From S015-6 sp964479535 (GTDB lineage: Bacteria > Desulfobacterota > DSWW01), in the NCBI GenBank assembly GCA_964479535.1, contig CAYZMM010000002.1:186001-250000 (forward strand): a stretch of DNA of 64,000 nt, read 5' to 3'. This document shows positions 8,044 to 16,103 of this stretch, one piece after another. Both the position numbers and the translations under genes were made by a program. The first letter of the stretch is position 1, and each line of letters opens with the position of its first letter. The notes beneath the pieces were generated by a model. That model had not been told where the DNA came from. It saw only the letters and a program-made list of their open reading frames with translations, and did not search any database.

Positions 8044-9222
8044 ATGAGATGGAAGACCCGATGCGCTTTGATCCTCTTTGGATGTCTGCTGCTTGCCGGT
8101 GGGCCCGTGCCTCCCTGCGGGGCGGAGGACTTCGTGGCCAAGCAGGGCATTTCCCTTTATCGCACCGAGCTGCAGAACCTCGCGCAACAGACGCTCAAGC
8201 TCGATCCGTCGGAAAAGGAGCAGAGAGAGTTCCTTGACCGGCTGTTTCAGATGAAGTTCTCCGAGGCGGAAAGGATGTTTCAGATTTGCAGCGACACCAT
8301 GGAGGTCAAGCGGGTCGTTGCCGAACTCCATCTGCTCAAGGCGATCCTGGCGGAGTCCATGGGCAACTGGATCCAATCCTATTTCTGTCTGCAGGACGCC
8401 GCGAAATGGAGCAGGCAGCCCCTGACCCAGTCCCTGCAGATAGGAGAGAAGACCTACAACATGGCCAAGTTTTCTCACGAAGTGGAGAGCAAGGCCCGTC
8501 AGTGGGGCAATCCGGTTCGATTCGTGATCAAGCCCTTTGAACCGGACAAGATGTTCCGGCCCAACAAGGTGGTTCTGGCACGGAGCGAGGAAGAGGAGAA
8601 TGTGCAGCCTAAGAACACGGGCAATCTGACCCGAACCCATGCCCGACAGGACCGCTCGTCTCCTGGAGGCCGCTGGGATACGAACATAGAGCCTGTCGGC
8701 GCTTTCGAGCTCAGCGAAAAGGACGAAGCTTATCTGCTGGAGCGGTTCAACAAAGCGCTGTATGCCTACTACTACGACCCGACCGAGAAGAACGCTCAGT
8801 TCGAGATCTATCTGCCCCACGGCGAATACTACGTGTACGAGAAGGACTTCACGATCCATCCGGTCGATTTCGTGGTGACCGAGCAGAACACACAGGTCAT
8901 CCTGCAGCCGGCCCGATGGTTCCGGCTGACCGTCACAGACGAAGTGCACCCTTCCGATGTGCATCTTTCCTTTCACGGGGTGGAATGGAAGGATTTCGAA
9001 CACGTTCCGTTCGGGAGTTATCGTATCCGGGTGAAGAACGATCAGTTCACCGCGCCTGCGGTCAGGATGACCTTCGTCCCCGTGGCGGATGATGGATCCG
9101 AGGAAGACAACGTTGCCGGGAAGGGCGAGATCGTCGTGGTTCCGGACAGGGGAGAGTACCGGCTTTCCCTCCGTGCGCGCACCGGCAACGAGAAGCTTCG
9201 CTATTCGTTGCTGGGTTTCTGA
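8044..9222 (+). CDS. Secreted protein of unknown function, last gene of ExbBD-like operon
   Basis: A 392-residue protein with a signal peptide (hydrophobic residues about 8-21, cleavage probably after GAE or PCGA). The N-terminal half is helical (about 35-160); the middle is charged; the C-terminal half (about 235-390) is rich in alternating hydrophobic and aromatic residues, suggesting beta-sandwich or carboxypeptidase-regulatory-like folds (EIYLPHGEYYVYEKDF, FGSYRIRV). I do not recognise a family. It lies 91 bases after the TPR gene, on the same strand, with a bidirectional hairpin after its stop, so it is probably the final member of the unit. Confidence 0.7.
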   Translation: MRWKTRCALILFGCLLLAGGPVPPCGAEDFVAKQGISLYRTELQNLAQQTLKLDPSEKEQREFLDRLFQMKFSEAERMFQICSDTMEVKRVVAELHLLKAILAESMGNWIQSYFCLQDAAKWSRQPLTQSLQIGEKTYNMAKFSHEVESKARQWGNPVRFVIKPFEPDKMFRPNKVVLARSEEEENVQPKNTGNLTRTHARQDRSSPGGRWDTNIEPVGAFELSEKDEAYLLERFNKALYAYYYDPTEKNAQFEIYLPHGEYYVYEKDFTIHPVDFVVTEQNTQVILQPARWFRLTVTDEVHPSDVHLSFHGVEWKDFEHVPFGSYRIRVKNDQFTAPAVRMTFVPVADDGSEEDNVAGKGEIVVVPDRGEYRLSLRARTGNEKLRYSLLGF

Positions 9223-9256
9223 CCGCCCTGTCTTTCCGTAACCCGATCAAGTCGAC

Positions 9257-9291
9257 CTCCCGGGCAGGGACTTCGTTGTCCCTCCCGGGAA
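9257..9291. terminator. Bidirectional hairpin between convergent genes
   Basis: An inverted repeat CCCGGGcAGGGAC / GTCCCTCCCGGG with one bulged base and the loop TTCGTT lies between the converging stops at 9222 and 9301. A short T-rich stretch follows on the plus strand (TTCTTCCTT). It fits a shared terminator but lacks a clean U-run. Confidence 0.55.
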
Positions 9292-9300
9292 GTTCTTCCT

Positions 9301-10662
9301 TCAATCGCCGCTGTCCGCCTTCGGGAGCTCTGTGTCTTCCTTTCCCGGAAGATCGCCCTTCCTGCCGTTCGATCCCTCTGCCGAGAAGAAGTCCAGAAGC
9401 TCTTGCCCCCGTCTCTTCGTGTCCTCGTACCCCAGGCGGATCAGCTTGCGTATGTAGGTAGGGGTGAACAGGAGGTAGCTGGAGAGTTCCGATTCGAGAA
9501 AGGGTGAGGAGGTCATCACGTTCGTGACCAGCCGGCCCGGCACACCCGGCATGGACAGCTCTGCGGGAGCCTCCTTCAACGCTTCCAGGGCCACTTCATT
9601 GAGGTTGCGGGAGGGCCGGATGATCCGCACGTCGACCAGGCGATAGTTCGTGTTTCGATAGGCGCGGGTCGCCTGGTTCATGTTCTCGAGAAAACCCTCT
9701 CCGTAGAGGGCCTGTCCCTTTCGGATGAGCTGGTTGAACATCTCGATGCGGTGAATCTCGTGGTCCAGCACACCGTCCATCACGGCATTCACCGTTCGCC
9801 CCAGGAGGAAAAGGGATCCGGGGAAGGGATTTCTCTGACAGCTCATACGGGCGGTCCGGTACTTCTGGTCCGGTTCCCGGGAGAGCCCGACGATGAGGAC
9901 CTTGTCGGCGCCCATCCGCATGGCGGGATACAGCGGAGCGTTCTGGCGCAATGCTCCGTCCACGTAGCATATGCCGTCGATCTGTATGGCAGGGAAGAGG
10001 AAGGGAATGGCTGCCGACGCCATGGCGTGCTGGGCGCCTATTTCCACGTGTCTCTCCTCTTTCGCCGAATCCTTGCCCGTCCTGTACATCCCTTCTTCGT
10101 GCACCTGGTAGAAGACGATCGATTTGCTCGTACAGAGCTCGGTGGCACAGACGGCAATCCCTCGCAGTACGCCGGTCCGGAGATTGTCCTGCAGGAACTG
10201 CCAGGGGATCTCCCGGATCATGTCTCTGTAGAGCAGGGAGGTGTCGAAGAGGCCGGCCACGGGGGGGTGGGGCGATCCCGGGCGCTCTTGCGGCCGCTTG
10301 CGATAACGCAGGGAGTCCAGGCCCAGCCTGCGCCCGACAATCACGTTCGGGAGCCGTGCAAGCTCACGGCCCCCGAACTTCAGGAGACTCTCCATGGTGA
10401 TCGACTTCCAGTAGTCGGTGAGAGCCTTCAATCCGTTTTGCGCATCGTGGGCCATCGCTCCGAGGGCACAGACGTTCAGGGCCCCCGCACTCGTTCCGGC
10501 GAGGATGTCGAAGAGGCGTTCGCCATACCCCTGCGCCACGAGGGTCTCGTAGAGGCAATGAAGCACCCCCACTTCGTAAGCGCCTCTGGCTCCGCCGCCG
10601 GTCAGGACCAAGGCGGTGGGACAGGTTGGTTTCCGGATCTTAGTTGGCATGGATCCTGTCAT
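9301..10662 (-). CDS. Patatin-like phospholipase
   Basis: A 453-residue protein with the patatin catalytic core: the oxyanion motif GGGARGAYEVG near residue 25, the nucleophile motif GTSAGALN (GxSxG) about 40 residues later, and the catalytic Asp in YVDGALRQNAPLYPA. The Ser-Asp dyad hydrolyses acyl esters of phospholipids or lipids. No signal peptide is seen, so it is probably cytoplasmic or peripheral. The start at 10662 is preferred to more upstream ATGs because the family begins close to the glycine motif and an AGGA site precedes it; ATG 10650 is the alternative. It follows the HAD phosphatase by about 10 bases, so the two probably form an operon. The C-terminal 130 residues are not recognised. 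Confidence 0.88.
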   Translation of the reverse strand: MTGSMPTKIRKPTCPTALVLTGGGARGAYEVGVLHCLYETLVAQGYGERLFDILAGTSAGALNVCALGAMAHDAQNGLKALTDYWKSITMESLLKFGGRELARLPNVIVGRRLGLDSLRYRKRPQERPGSPHPPVAGLFDTSLLYRDMIREIPWQFLQDNLRTGVLRGIAVCATELCTSKSIVFYQVHEEGMYRTGKDSAKEERHVEIGAQHAMASAAIPFLFPAIQIDGICYVDGALRQNAPLYPAMRMGADKVLIVGLSREPDQKYRTARMSCQRNPFPGSLFLLGRTVNAVMDGVLDHEIHRIEMFNQLIRKGQALYGEGFLENMNQATRAYRNTNYRLVDVRIIRPSRNLNEVALEALKEAPAELSMPGVPGRLVTNVMTSSPFLESELSSYLLFTPTYIRKLIRLGYEDTKRRGQELLDFFSAEGSNGRKGDLPGKEDTELPKADSGD

Positions 10663-10672
10663 GGGCTCGATC

Positions 10673-11317
10673 CTATTTGATTTGAAGGAATCGAGGAATC
10701 TCTGCGAAGCCTTCCAACACGGGTACGGACAGGGTTTCACGAAGATGATCCGACGAATAGGGCCCCGTCGCCAGAAGGAGGCAATCCAGGCCGGCCCGCG
10801 TGGCGGTCTCCACGTCGAGGGGCATGTCGCCAACGTAAAGGCATTGCCTCTCCGGCAACTGAAAACGGTCCAGAATGGCACGGATCATGTCCGGATGGGG
10901 TTTCGGCCGTACCACCGATTCCGGGCCGAGGACGCAGACGAAATACCCCTTCACACCCAGGTGTTGGAGGATCTTTTCCGTGTAGACGAGCGATTTGTTC
11001 GTAGCGACCGCCAGCCGGCGTCCCGAGTCCTCGAGTACCGGAAGGGTCTCGGCTACACCGGGGAGAAGGGAGGATCTGGCGAGGCACGTTTCGCCGTAAT
11101 CCCGTCGAAAGATCGCGACGGCCTCCTGTTTCCTCTCCTTGCCGACCGCGCATTCGATGAGGTGTTCGATGCCTCGTCCAACGTGTTGTTTTGTGGTTTC
11201 GAGGTCCCAGGGCTTCCGGCCGACCCCTCTCATCGCCTCTGCCAGGCTTCCCTGGATGGCGTAGAAGGAGTCGACGAGGGTGCCGTCCATGTCGAAGATC
11301 ATACCCGGGTAGTTCAA
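10673..11317 (-). CDS. HAD-family phosphatase, phosphoglycolate phosphatase-like
   Basis: All HAD motifs are present: DMDGTLVDS (nucleophile Asp), VATNKS (motif II Thr), RPKPHPDM (motif III Lys) and GDMPLDVETA (motif IV acidic pair), with a helical cap between motifs I and II. Length and arrangement match the Gph/PpaX group, which dephosphorylates phosphoglycolate or related small substrates. The TTG at 11317 is preferred because GGAGAGGAG lies 8 bases upstream; another TTG at 11359 lacks a ribosome site. It lies just upstream of the patatin gene on the same strand. The precise substrate is not determined. Confidence 0.85.
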   Translation of the reverse strand: MNYPGMIFDMDGTLVDSFYAIQGSLAEAMRGVGRKPWDLETTKQHVGRGIEHLIECAVGKERKQEAVAIFRRDYGETCLARSSLLPGVAETLPVLEDSGRRLAVATNKSLVYTEKILQHLGVKGYFVCVLGPESVVRPKPHPDMIRAILDRFQLPERQCLYVGDMPLDVETATRAGLDCLLLATGPYSSDHLRETLSVPVLEGFAEIPRFLQIK

Positions 11318-11390
11318 GGGCGGGTCTCCTCTCCAGCTTCTGAAGTGTAGAGTAGTCAATTGTCCCGTTTTTGTAAAAGCCCCCGTCCGG

Positions 11391-11421
11391 TTGACAAGAG
11401 GCTGGGGTCAGCGGGTAGAAT
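11391..11421 (+). promoter_or_regulatory. Candidate promoter of the SDR gene
   Basis: Perfect TTGACA (11391-11396) and TAGAAT (11416-11421, 5 of 6) with a 19-base spacer, 85 bases before the SDR start. The long spacer makes it non-ideal. Confidence 0.4.
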
Positions 11422-11506
11422 ACCCTGCTTCTGCTCAGGAACAAACGGGCTGGCGCTCGCGGACAGAGAATCTTGAGGGCGGAGCACAACACGGGAGGAA
11501 AGCAGA

Positions 11507-12406
11507 ATGGCACAGATTCGTTTTGACGGCAAGGTCGCGGTGGTTACGGGAGCAGGGGGAGGGCTTGGCAGGACCCACGCGCTCCTGCTGGCGAGCCGTG
11601 GTGCAAAGGTGGTGGTCAACGACCTCGGTGGTGCGCCTGACGGTACGGGAGAGAGCACGATGATGGCGGACAAGGTCGTGGATGAAATCCGGGCTGCCGG
11701 GGGAGAAGCTTTGCCGAACTACGATTCCGTGGCGAACATGGAAGGTGGCGCGAACATCGTCAAGACGGCCACCGACAACTTCGGCCGCATCGACATCCTG
11801 ATCAACAATGCGGGCATCCTTCGGGATGTGAGCTTCCTGAAGATGACGGAAGAGTCCTGGGACATCATCTTCTCCGTCCATGTGAAGGGCGCTTTCTGCT
11901 GTACCAAGGCAGCATGGCCCATTATGCGGGAGCAGCAATACGGGCGGATCATCATGACCAGTTCCGCTGCAGGGATCTACGGGAATTTCGGCCAGGCCAA
12001 TTATTCCGCCGCCAAGATGGCCCTGATCGGCCTAGGTCAGACCCTTGCTCTGGAGGGCAAGAAGTACAACATCCTCTCCAACACCATCGCTCCGATTGCG
12101 GACAGCCGTCTGACCGCAACCGTGCTGCCGGATGATATCCGGAAGAAGCTGAAGCCGGAGTACGTGTCGCCTCTCGTGGCCTACCTCTGCAGCGAGCAGT
12201 GTGAGGAGACGGGCGGCCTGTTCGAGGTGGGCGCAGGCAGTTTCTTCCACCTGAAGTGGTCACGCTCCGCCGGCGTCACGATGAAGACCGATGAGGTGAG
12301 CGTCGAGAAGGTTGCGGAGAACTTCAGCAAGATCATCGATATGACGAACGCCAAATCGATGGGCAGTATACAAGAGTCCACGATGAGCTTCATGGAGAAC
12401 TTGTAG
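11507..12406 (+). CDS. SDR-family dehydrogenase, MFE-2-like 3-hydroxyacyl-CoA dehydrogenase type
   Basis: A 299-residue short-chain dehydrogenase: TGAGGGLGRTHA nucleotide-binding loop (about 15-26), NNAG (about 96-99), catalytic Ser in MTSSAAG and YSAAK. The early sequence, including the VVNDLGG segment and a long insertion after beta-2, resembles the D-3-hydroxyacyl-CoA dehydrogenase domain of peroxisomal multifunctional enzyme 2, so oxidation of a hydroxyacyl-CoA with NAD is likely. The C-terminal about 50 residues extend beyond the usual SDR core. A GGAGGAAAGCAGA ribosome site precedes the ATG. No beta-oxidation partner is adjacent. Confidence 0.85.
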   Translation: MAQIRFDGKVAVVTGAGGGLGRTHALLLASRGAKVVVNDLGGAPDGTGESTMMADKVVDEIRAAGGEALPNYDSVANMEGGANIVKTATDNFGRIDILINNAGILRDVSFLKMTEESWDIIFSVHVKGAFCCTKAAWPIMREQQYGRIIMTSSAAGIYGNFGQANYSAAKMALIGLGQTLALEGKKYNILSNTIAPIADSRLTATVLPDDIRKKLKPEYVSPLVAYLCSEQCEETGGLFEVGAGSFFHLKWSRSAGVTMKTDEVSVEKVAENFSKIIDMTNAKSMGSIQESTMSFMENL

Positions 12407-12869
12407 CCCCCTGCAAGGCGGCCCCGCGCAAATCTCCGAGGGAACCCGGCACAGAGCAGAACCGCTTCGCCCTTACAGGCTGGTAACGGCAGCAGCCTGC
12501 TGCGAACGCCCCGTCCCGTTTGTGCATCTAAGTCCTGAGTTTGAAGACAACAAAAATTCGAACATCATGCGGACTCAGCCGCGGACCTTGTGGGAACAGA
12601 ACGGAATCGGAAGGATGTGCAGCCAAGAAGCTTGAAAACAGGAGCAAGAGGTGCGCGGACTTTCGGGAGTGCGCTTTGAAAGAGTGCATCTTCTACGTCG
12701 GTTCCGACAACCGCTGGTCTCTTGTCTCCCCGGGAAACCATCCTGTACCCGGGACCGTCTGGAATCTTCCCCCCGGATCGGATAGACTTTTGGGAAGGGG
12801 CGTGGGCTCCGAGCGAAAGGCCACATTTTCTCTGTTCCTGTCAAGGACTTGCCGTCCACGGTGGATCGA
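12407..12869 (+). other. 463-base region upstream of the heme operon
   Basis: No assured gene. It holds a short perfect stem (GGCAGCAG/CTGCTGC type, near 12490) and a Cys-rich frame from TTG 12541 without a ribosome site, which I do not call as a gene. No known riboswitch core was recognised. The heme operon promoter is probably somewhere here. Confidence 0.5.
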
Positions 12870-13991
12870 ATGGGAAGGAATGCGAGAGGTCCGGGAGGGG
12901 AGCCTCATCCGGGCCCGCCCAAATGGATTGCATGGGAGATCACGGGTCGATGCAACCTGCACTGCATCCACTGCCGCTCCTCTTCGGACGAAACCGAGGA
13001 CGCAGATGAGTACACCGGCGCGGAAGCCAGAGGCCTGATCGACCAGATCTCCGACTACGCTTCGCCGGTCCTCGTGCTCTCAGGCGGGGAGCCGCTGCTC
13101 AGGGATGACTGCTTCGATCTCGCCCGATACGGAACGGAAAAGGGCCTGCGGATGTGTCTCGCCACGAACGGTACGCTCGTGGACGACGGCGTTTGCGAAC
13201 AGATTCGTGCCTCAGGGATCCGGATCGTGTCCCTTTCCCTGGACGGTTCCACAGCGAAGATCCACGACGACTTCCGGCAGCAGCCGGGCGCCTTCGAGGG
13301 AGTGATCCGGGCGGCCTCCCGGTTCCGAAGGTTCGGGATCCCCTTCCTGATCAACTCTTCCTTCACCCGGAGAAACCAGGAGGACATCGAGAACGTCTAC
13401 CGACTTGCCAAGGAACTCGGGGCGAAGGCCTGGTACCTCTTCATGATCGTCCCGACCGGCCGGGCAGAGGACGCCATGGATGAGTTGATCTCCCAGGAGG
13501 ACTACGAGAGGATACTCCACTGGCACTACCGCCGGGAACGGGACGAGACGGAGATGCTCATGCGCCCGACGTGCGCACCGCATTATTTCCGGATCGTGCG
13601 CCAGCTGTCCAAAGCCGAGGGAACGAAATGGAACCAGAGGAGCCTCGCCTTTGCCACCGGCGTGTCCAAGGGATGCCTGGCGGGCCAGCACATCGCGTTC
13701 ATCGACCGTTTCGGCAATGTGAAGCCCTGCAGTTACTTCTCTGGATCGGCAGGCAGCCTGAGGGAGCGGTCGTTCCGGCAGATATGGGAGAACTCGGCGC
13801 TCCTCGAGGATCTGCGTGATTTCGATCGCTACAAGGGGAAATGCGGTGCCTGCGAGTACCTCCGGGTCTGTGGCGGGTGCCGTGCGCGGGCTGCTGCCCT
13901 GAAAGAGGGTGACCATCTGGCCGAAGAGCCCTTCTGCACGTATGTGCCGATGCGGGCTGTCAAGGAAGTGCATTCAGGGCAAGAGGAGTAG
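12870..13991 (+). CDS. ahbD: Radical SAM/SPASM protein, AhbD-like (heme b synthase type)
   Basis: A 373-residue radical SAM enzyme. WIAWEITGRCNLHCIHCR carries the CxxxCxxC 4Fe-4S/SAM site, LSGGEPLLR is the GGE motif, and the C-terminus has a second cluster region: GCLAG...VKPCSYF...CGACEYLRVCGGCRARA. The PKWIAWE...CNLxCxHCR opening and the TCAPHYFRIVRQL segment are features I associate with AhbD, which oxidatively decarboxylates the two propionates of iron-coproporphyrin III to give heme. It is not a HemN coproporphyrinogen oxidase (no YxHIPFC). ATG 12870 is chosen; TTG 12849 is an alternative. It heads the hemE-hemH-hemY operon. AhbD versus another heme-linked SPASM enzyme is the main doubt. 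Confidence 0.75.
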   Translation: MGRNARGPGGEPHPGPPKWIAWEITGRCNLHCIHCRSSSDETEDADEYTGAEARGLIDQISDYASPVLVLSGGEPLLRDDCFDLARYGTEKGLRMCLATNGTLVDDGVCEQIRASGIRIVSLSLDGSTAKIHDDFRQQPGAFEGVIRAASRFRRFGIPFLINSSFTRRNQEDIENVYRLAKELGAKAWYLFMIVPTGRAEDAMDELISQEDYERILHWHYRRERDETEMLMRPTCAPHYFRIVRQLSKAEGTKWNQRSLAFATGVSKGCLAGQHIAFIDRFGNVKPCSYFSGSAGSLRERSFRQIWENSALLEDLRDFDRYKGKCGACEYLRVCGGCRARAAALKEGDHLAEEPFCTYVPMRAVKEVHSGQEE

Positions 13992-14007
13992 CCTGAAAAG
14001 GAGAACC

Positions 14008-15066
14008 ATGTCCGTTGCCCCCCTTTTCGTCAAAGCGTGTCGGGCCCGGCCCGTGGACCGTATTCCTGTCTGGATCATGCGACAGGCGGGACGATACCTT
14101 CCCGAGTACCGGAGGGTCAGACAGAAGGTGCCCTTCCTGACGCTTTGCAAGACGCCGGAACTGGCCGCGGAGGTGACGCTTCAGCCCCTCGAGCGGTTCG
14201 ACCTGGACGCGGCCATCCTGTTCTCGGACATCCTTCTTCTGCTCGAGGCCATGGGCGTGGAACTCGCCTTTTACGAGAAGGTGGGGCCGAGGCTGGGGAA
14301 AGGGGAGAGCGGCGAGGACCGGGTCCGGTCCGTTGCCGCAGCGGATCCGGTGCAGGAAATGGGCTTCGTGATGGACGCCATACGACAGATCAAGGGCTCC
14401 ATCCCGGAAGAGGTGGCCCTGATCGGCTTCAGCGGCGCCCCGTTCACGCTGGTCACATACCTGATCGAGGGGGGCAGCACGCGGGATTTCTACGCCACGA
14501 AGTCTTTCATGTACAAGGAGCCCTCCGCCTTCCACAGGCTGATGGAAAGGCTCGCAGAGGCCCTCGCCGGATTCCTCGAGGCACAGGTCGAGGCGGGTGC
14601 GGACGCGCTGCAGTTGTTCGATACCTGGGCGATGGTCCTGTCTCCCGGAGATTACAGGGAATTCGTGCTGCCCCACATGCAGCGACTCTTGGCCGGCCTG
14701 AAAGGCAACGGGGTGCCCACCATTCACTACTCCCTGGGAGCCTCTACCCTGCTGGAGGAAATGGCGCAGATCGGAACGGACGTATTGAGCCTCGACTGGA
14801 AGATCGATATGGGCGAGGCGCGGCAGCGACTCGGGCCCGATCGAGCGGTTCAGGGCAACCTGGATCCCCTGGCGCTGTTCCAGGATTCGGACCGACTGGA
14901 AAGGAGCGTTCGGGAGATCCTTCGAAAAGGGGCCCGCTGGCCCGGCTATGTCTTCAACCTGGGCCATGGCATTCACCCGAAGACCCCTTTGGAGAGCGTG
15001 CAGAGGATGGTGGACGTGGTGCGCGCCTTTCCCGTGCGCGAAGCAGCAGGAGGACCGGACGGATGA
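14008..15066 (+). CDS. hemE: Uroporphyrinogen decarboxylase
   Basis: A 352-residue HemE that removes four carboxyls from uroporphyrinogen III to give coproporphyrinogen III. Visible signatures are PVWIMRQAGRYLPEYR near the N-terminus, ILFSDILLLLEAMG with the catalytic Asp, GFSGAPFTLVTYLIEGG, and the FNLGHGIHP segment near the C-terminus. ATG 14008 follows AAAGGAG by 6 bases and matches the family's start. It lies 16 bases after the ahbD-like gene and overlaps the hemH start by 4 bases. Confidence 0.96.
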   Translation: MSVAPLFVKACRARPVDRIPVWIMRQAGRYLPEYRRVRQKVPFLTLCKTPELAAEVTLQPLERFDLDAAILFSDILLLLEAMGVELAFYEKVGPRLGKGESGEDRVRSVAAADPVQEMGFVMDAIRQIKGSIPEEVALIGFSGAPFTLVTYLIEGGSTRDFYATKSFMYKEPSAFHRLMERLAEALAGFLEAQVEAGADALQLFDTWAMVLSPGDYREFVLPHMQRLLAGLKGNGVPTIHYSLGASTLLEEMAQIGTDVLSLDWKIDMGEARQRLGPDRAVQGNLDPLALFQDSDRLERSVREILRKGARWPGYVFNLGHGIHPKTPLESVQRMVDVVRAFPVREAAGGPDG

Positions 15067-16103
15067 GAAGCGAAAAGGCCGGTGTCGCTCTGCTGAACAT
15101 GGGGTCTCCGTCTTCCACGGGTGACGTGCGGAGATTCATGCGGGAACTCTTCCTGGACATCGAGATGTTCTCGTTCCCGGGCGAGGGGCTCGTGCGCCCC
15201 CTGTTCGCAGCCCTGATTTCCACCCTCCGGGCCGGGCGCGTTCGGCGGCGCTACCGGATCCTCGGCGGCACATCGCCTCTGTTGCAGCTGACGCGGAATC
15301 AGGCGGTGGGCCTGGAGGCTGCCCTTCGCGCGAGAGGCTATGACGTGCCCGTCGAGGTCTGTATGCGCTACAGCCGGCCCTTTTCCTCCGAGGCGGTCGA
15401 AAGGCTCCGGGCGAGAGGGGCAGGTGCCATCGTCGGGCTTCCCCTTTACCCACAATTCAGCCATTCCACGAGCGAATCTTCCCTGATCGCTCTGACCGAG
15501 GCGATCCGCGACCACTGTCCGGGCATGCCCATGAAGGCGATCCGCTACTGGTGCGACGACCGCGGTTACCACAGGGCCCTTGCGGGGCGCATTCTTGCCT
15601 GCAGAAGGGCGCTGGCCCCTGAGCAGGAGCCGGGGCTCCTGTTCTTGGCCCACAGTGTTCCGGAGAGATTCGTCCTGCGGGGGGACCCCTATGTCGAGCA
15701 GGTGGAGAGGACCGTGGCGGGCGTTCTGGATGCGCTGAGGACCGAATCGAGCGAGGTCCTGCCCTGGATGCTTGCCTACCAGAGCCAGGTGGGACCGATC
15801 AAGTGGGTCGGACCCACGGTGCCGCAAGCCATGGAGGCGATGCTGGCGGACGGGGTTCGCAGTTTGATCGCAGCCCCGGTGAGCTTTGTTTCCGACCACC
15901 TGGAAACCCTTTACGATATCGACCTGGAGTACCGTCGAAACGCCCTGGAGCTCGGGTTCGAGGGCTTCGAGAGGATCGAGTCCCTGAACGCCGGCGATGA
16001 TTTTCTTTCCGTCCTTGCCGGGCTCGTGATCAACGCGCTGAACGACACGACGTCGGGGACGGATGGGGGCGGCAGTTCCTCGAGGGGAGAAGCCGAGGCA
16101 TGA
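15063..16103 (+). CDS. hemH: Ferrochelatase (protoporphyrin or coproporphyrin type)
   Basis: Inserts ferrous iron into the porphyrin. The 346-residue protein begins AGVALLNMGSPSS (family LLNxGxP), has GLPLYPQFSHSTSES, the metal-inserting His in FLAHSVPERF, YQSQVGPIKWVGP and the SFVSDHLETLYDID motif with the catalytic Glu. ATGA overlap with hemE shows coupling. The sequence alone does not tell me whether the substrate is protoporphyrin IX or coproporphyrin III; the AhbD-like gene in the same operon makes the latter possible. Confidence 0.95.
   Translation: MRSEKAGVALLNMGSPSSTGDVRRFMRELFLDIEMFSFPGEGLVRPLFAALISTLRAGRVRRRYRILGGTSPLLQLTRNQAVGLEAALRARGYDVPVEVCMRYSRPFSSEAVERLRARGAGAIVGLPLYPQFSHSTSESSLIALTEAIRDHCPGMPMKAIRYWCDDRGYHRALAGRILACRRALAPEQEPGLLFLAHSVPERFVLRGDPYVEQVERTVAGVLDALRTESSEVLPWMLAYQSQVGPIKWVGPTVPQAMEAMLADGVRSLIAAPVSFVSDHLETLYDIDLEYRRNALELGFEGFERIESLNAGDDFLSVLAGLVINALNDTTSGTDGGGSSSRGEAEA

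Noticed and set aside
12541..13038. Long plus-strand frame from TTG 12541 across the radical SAM start
   Set aside because: Its second half overlaps the AhbD-like gene in another frame, and no ribosome site precedes it; only the Cys-rich first part was kept as a weak observation.
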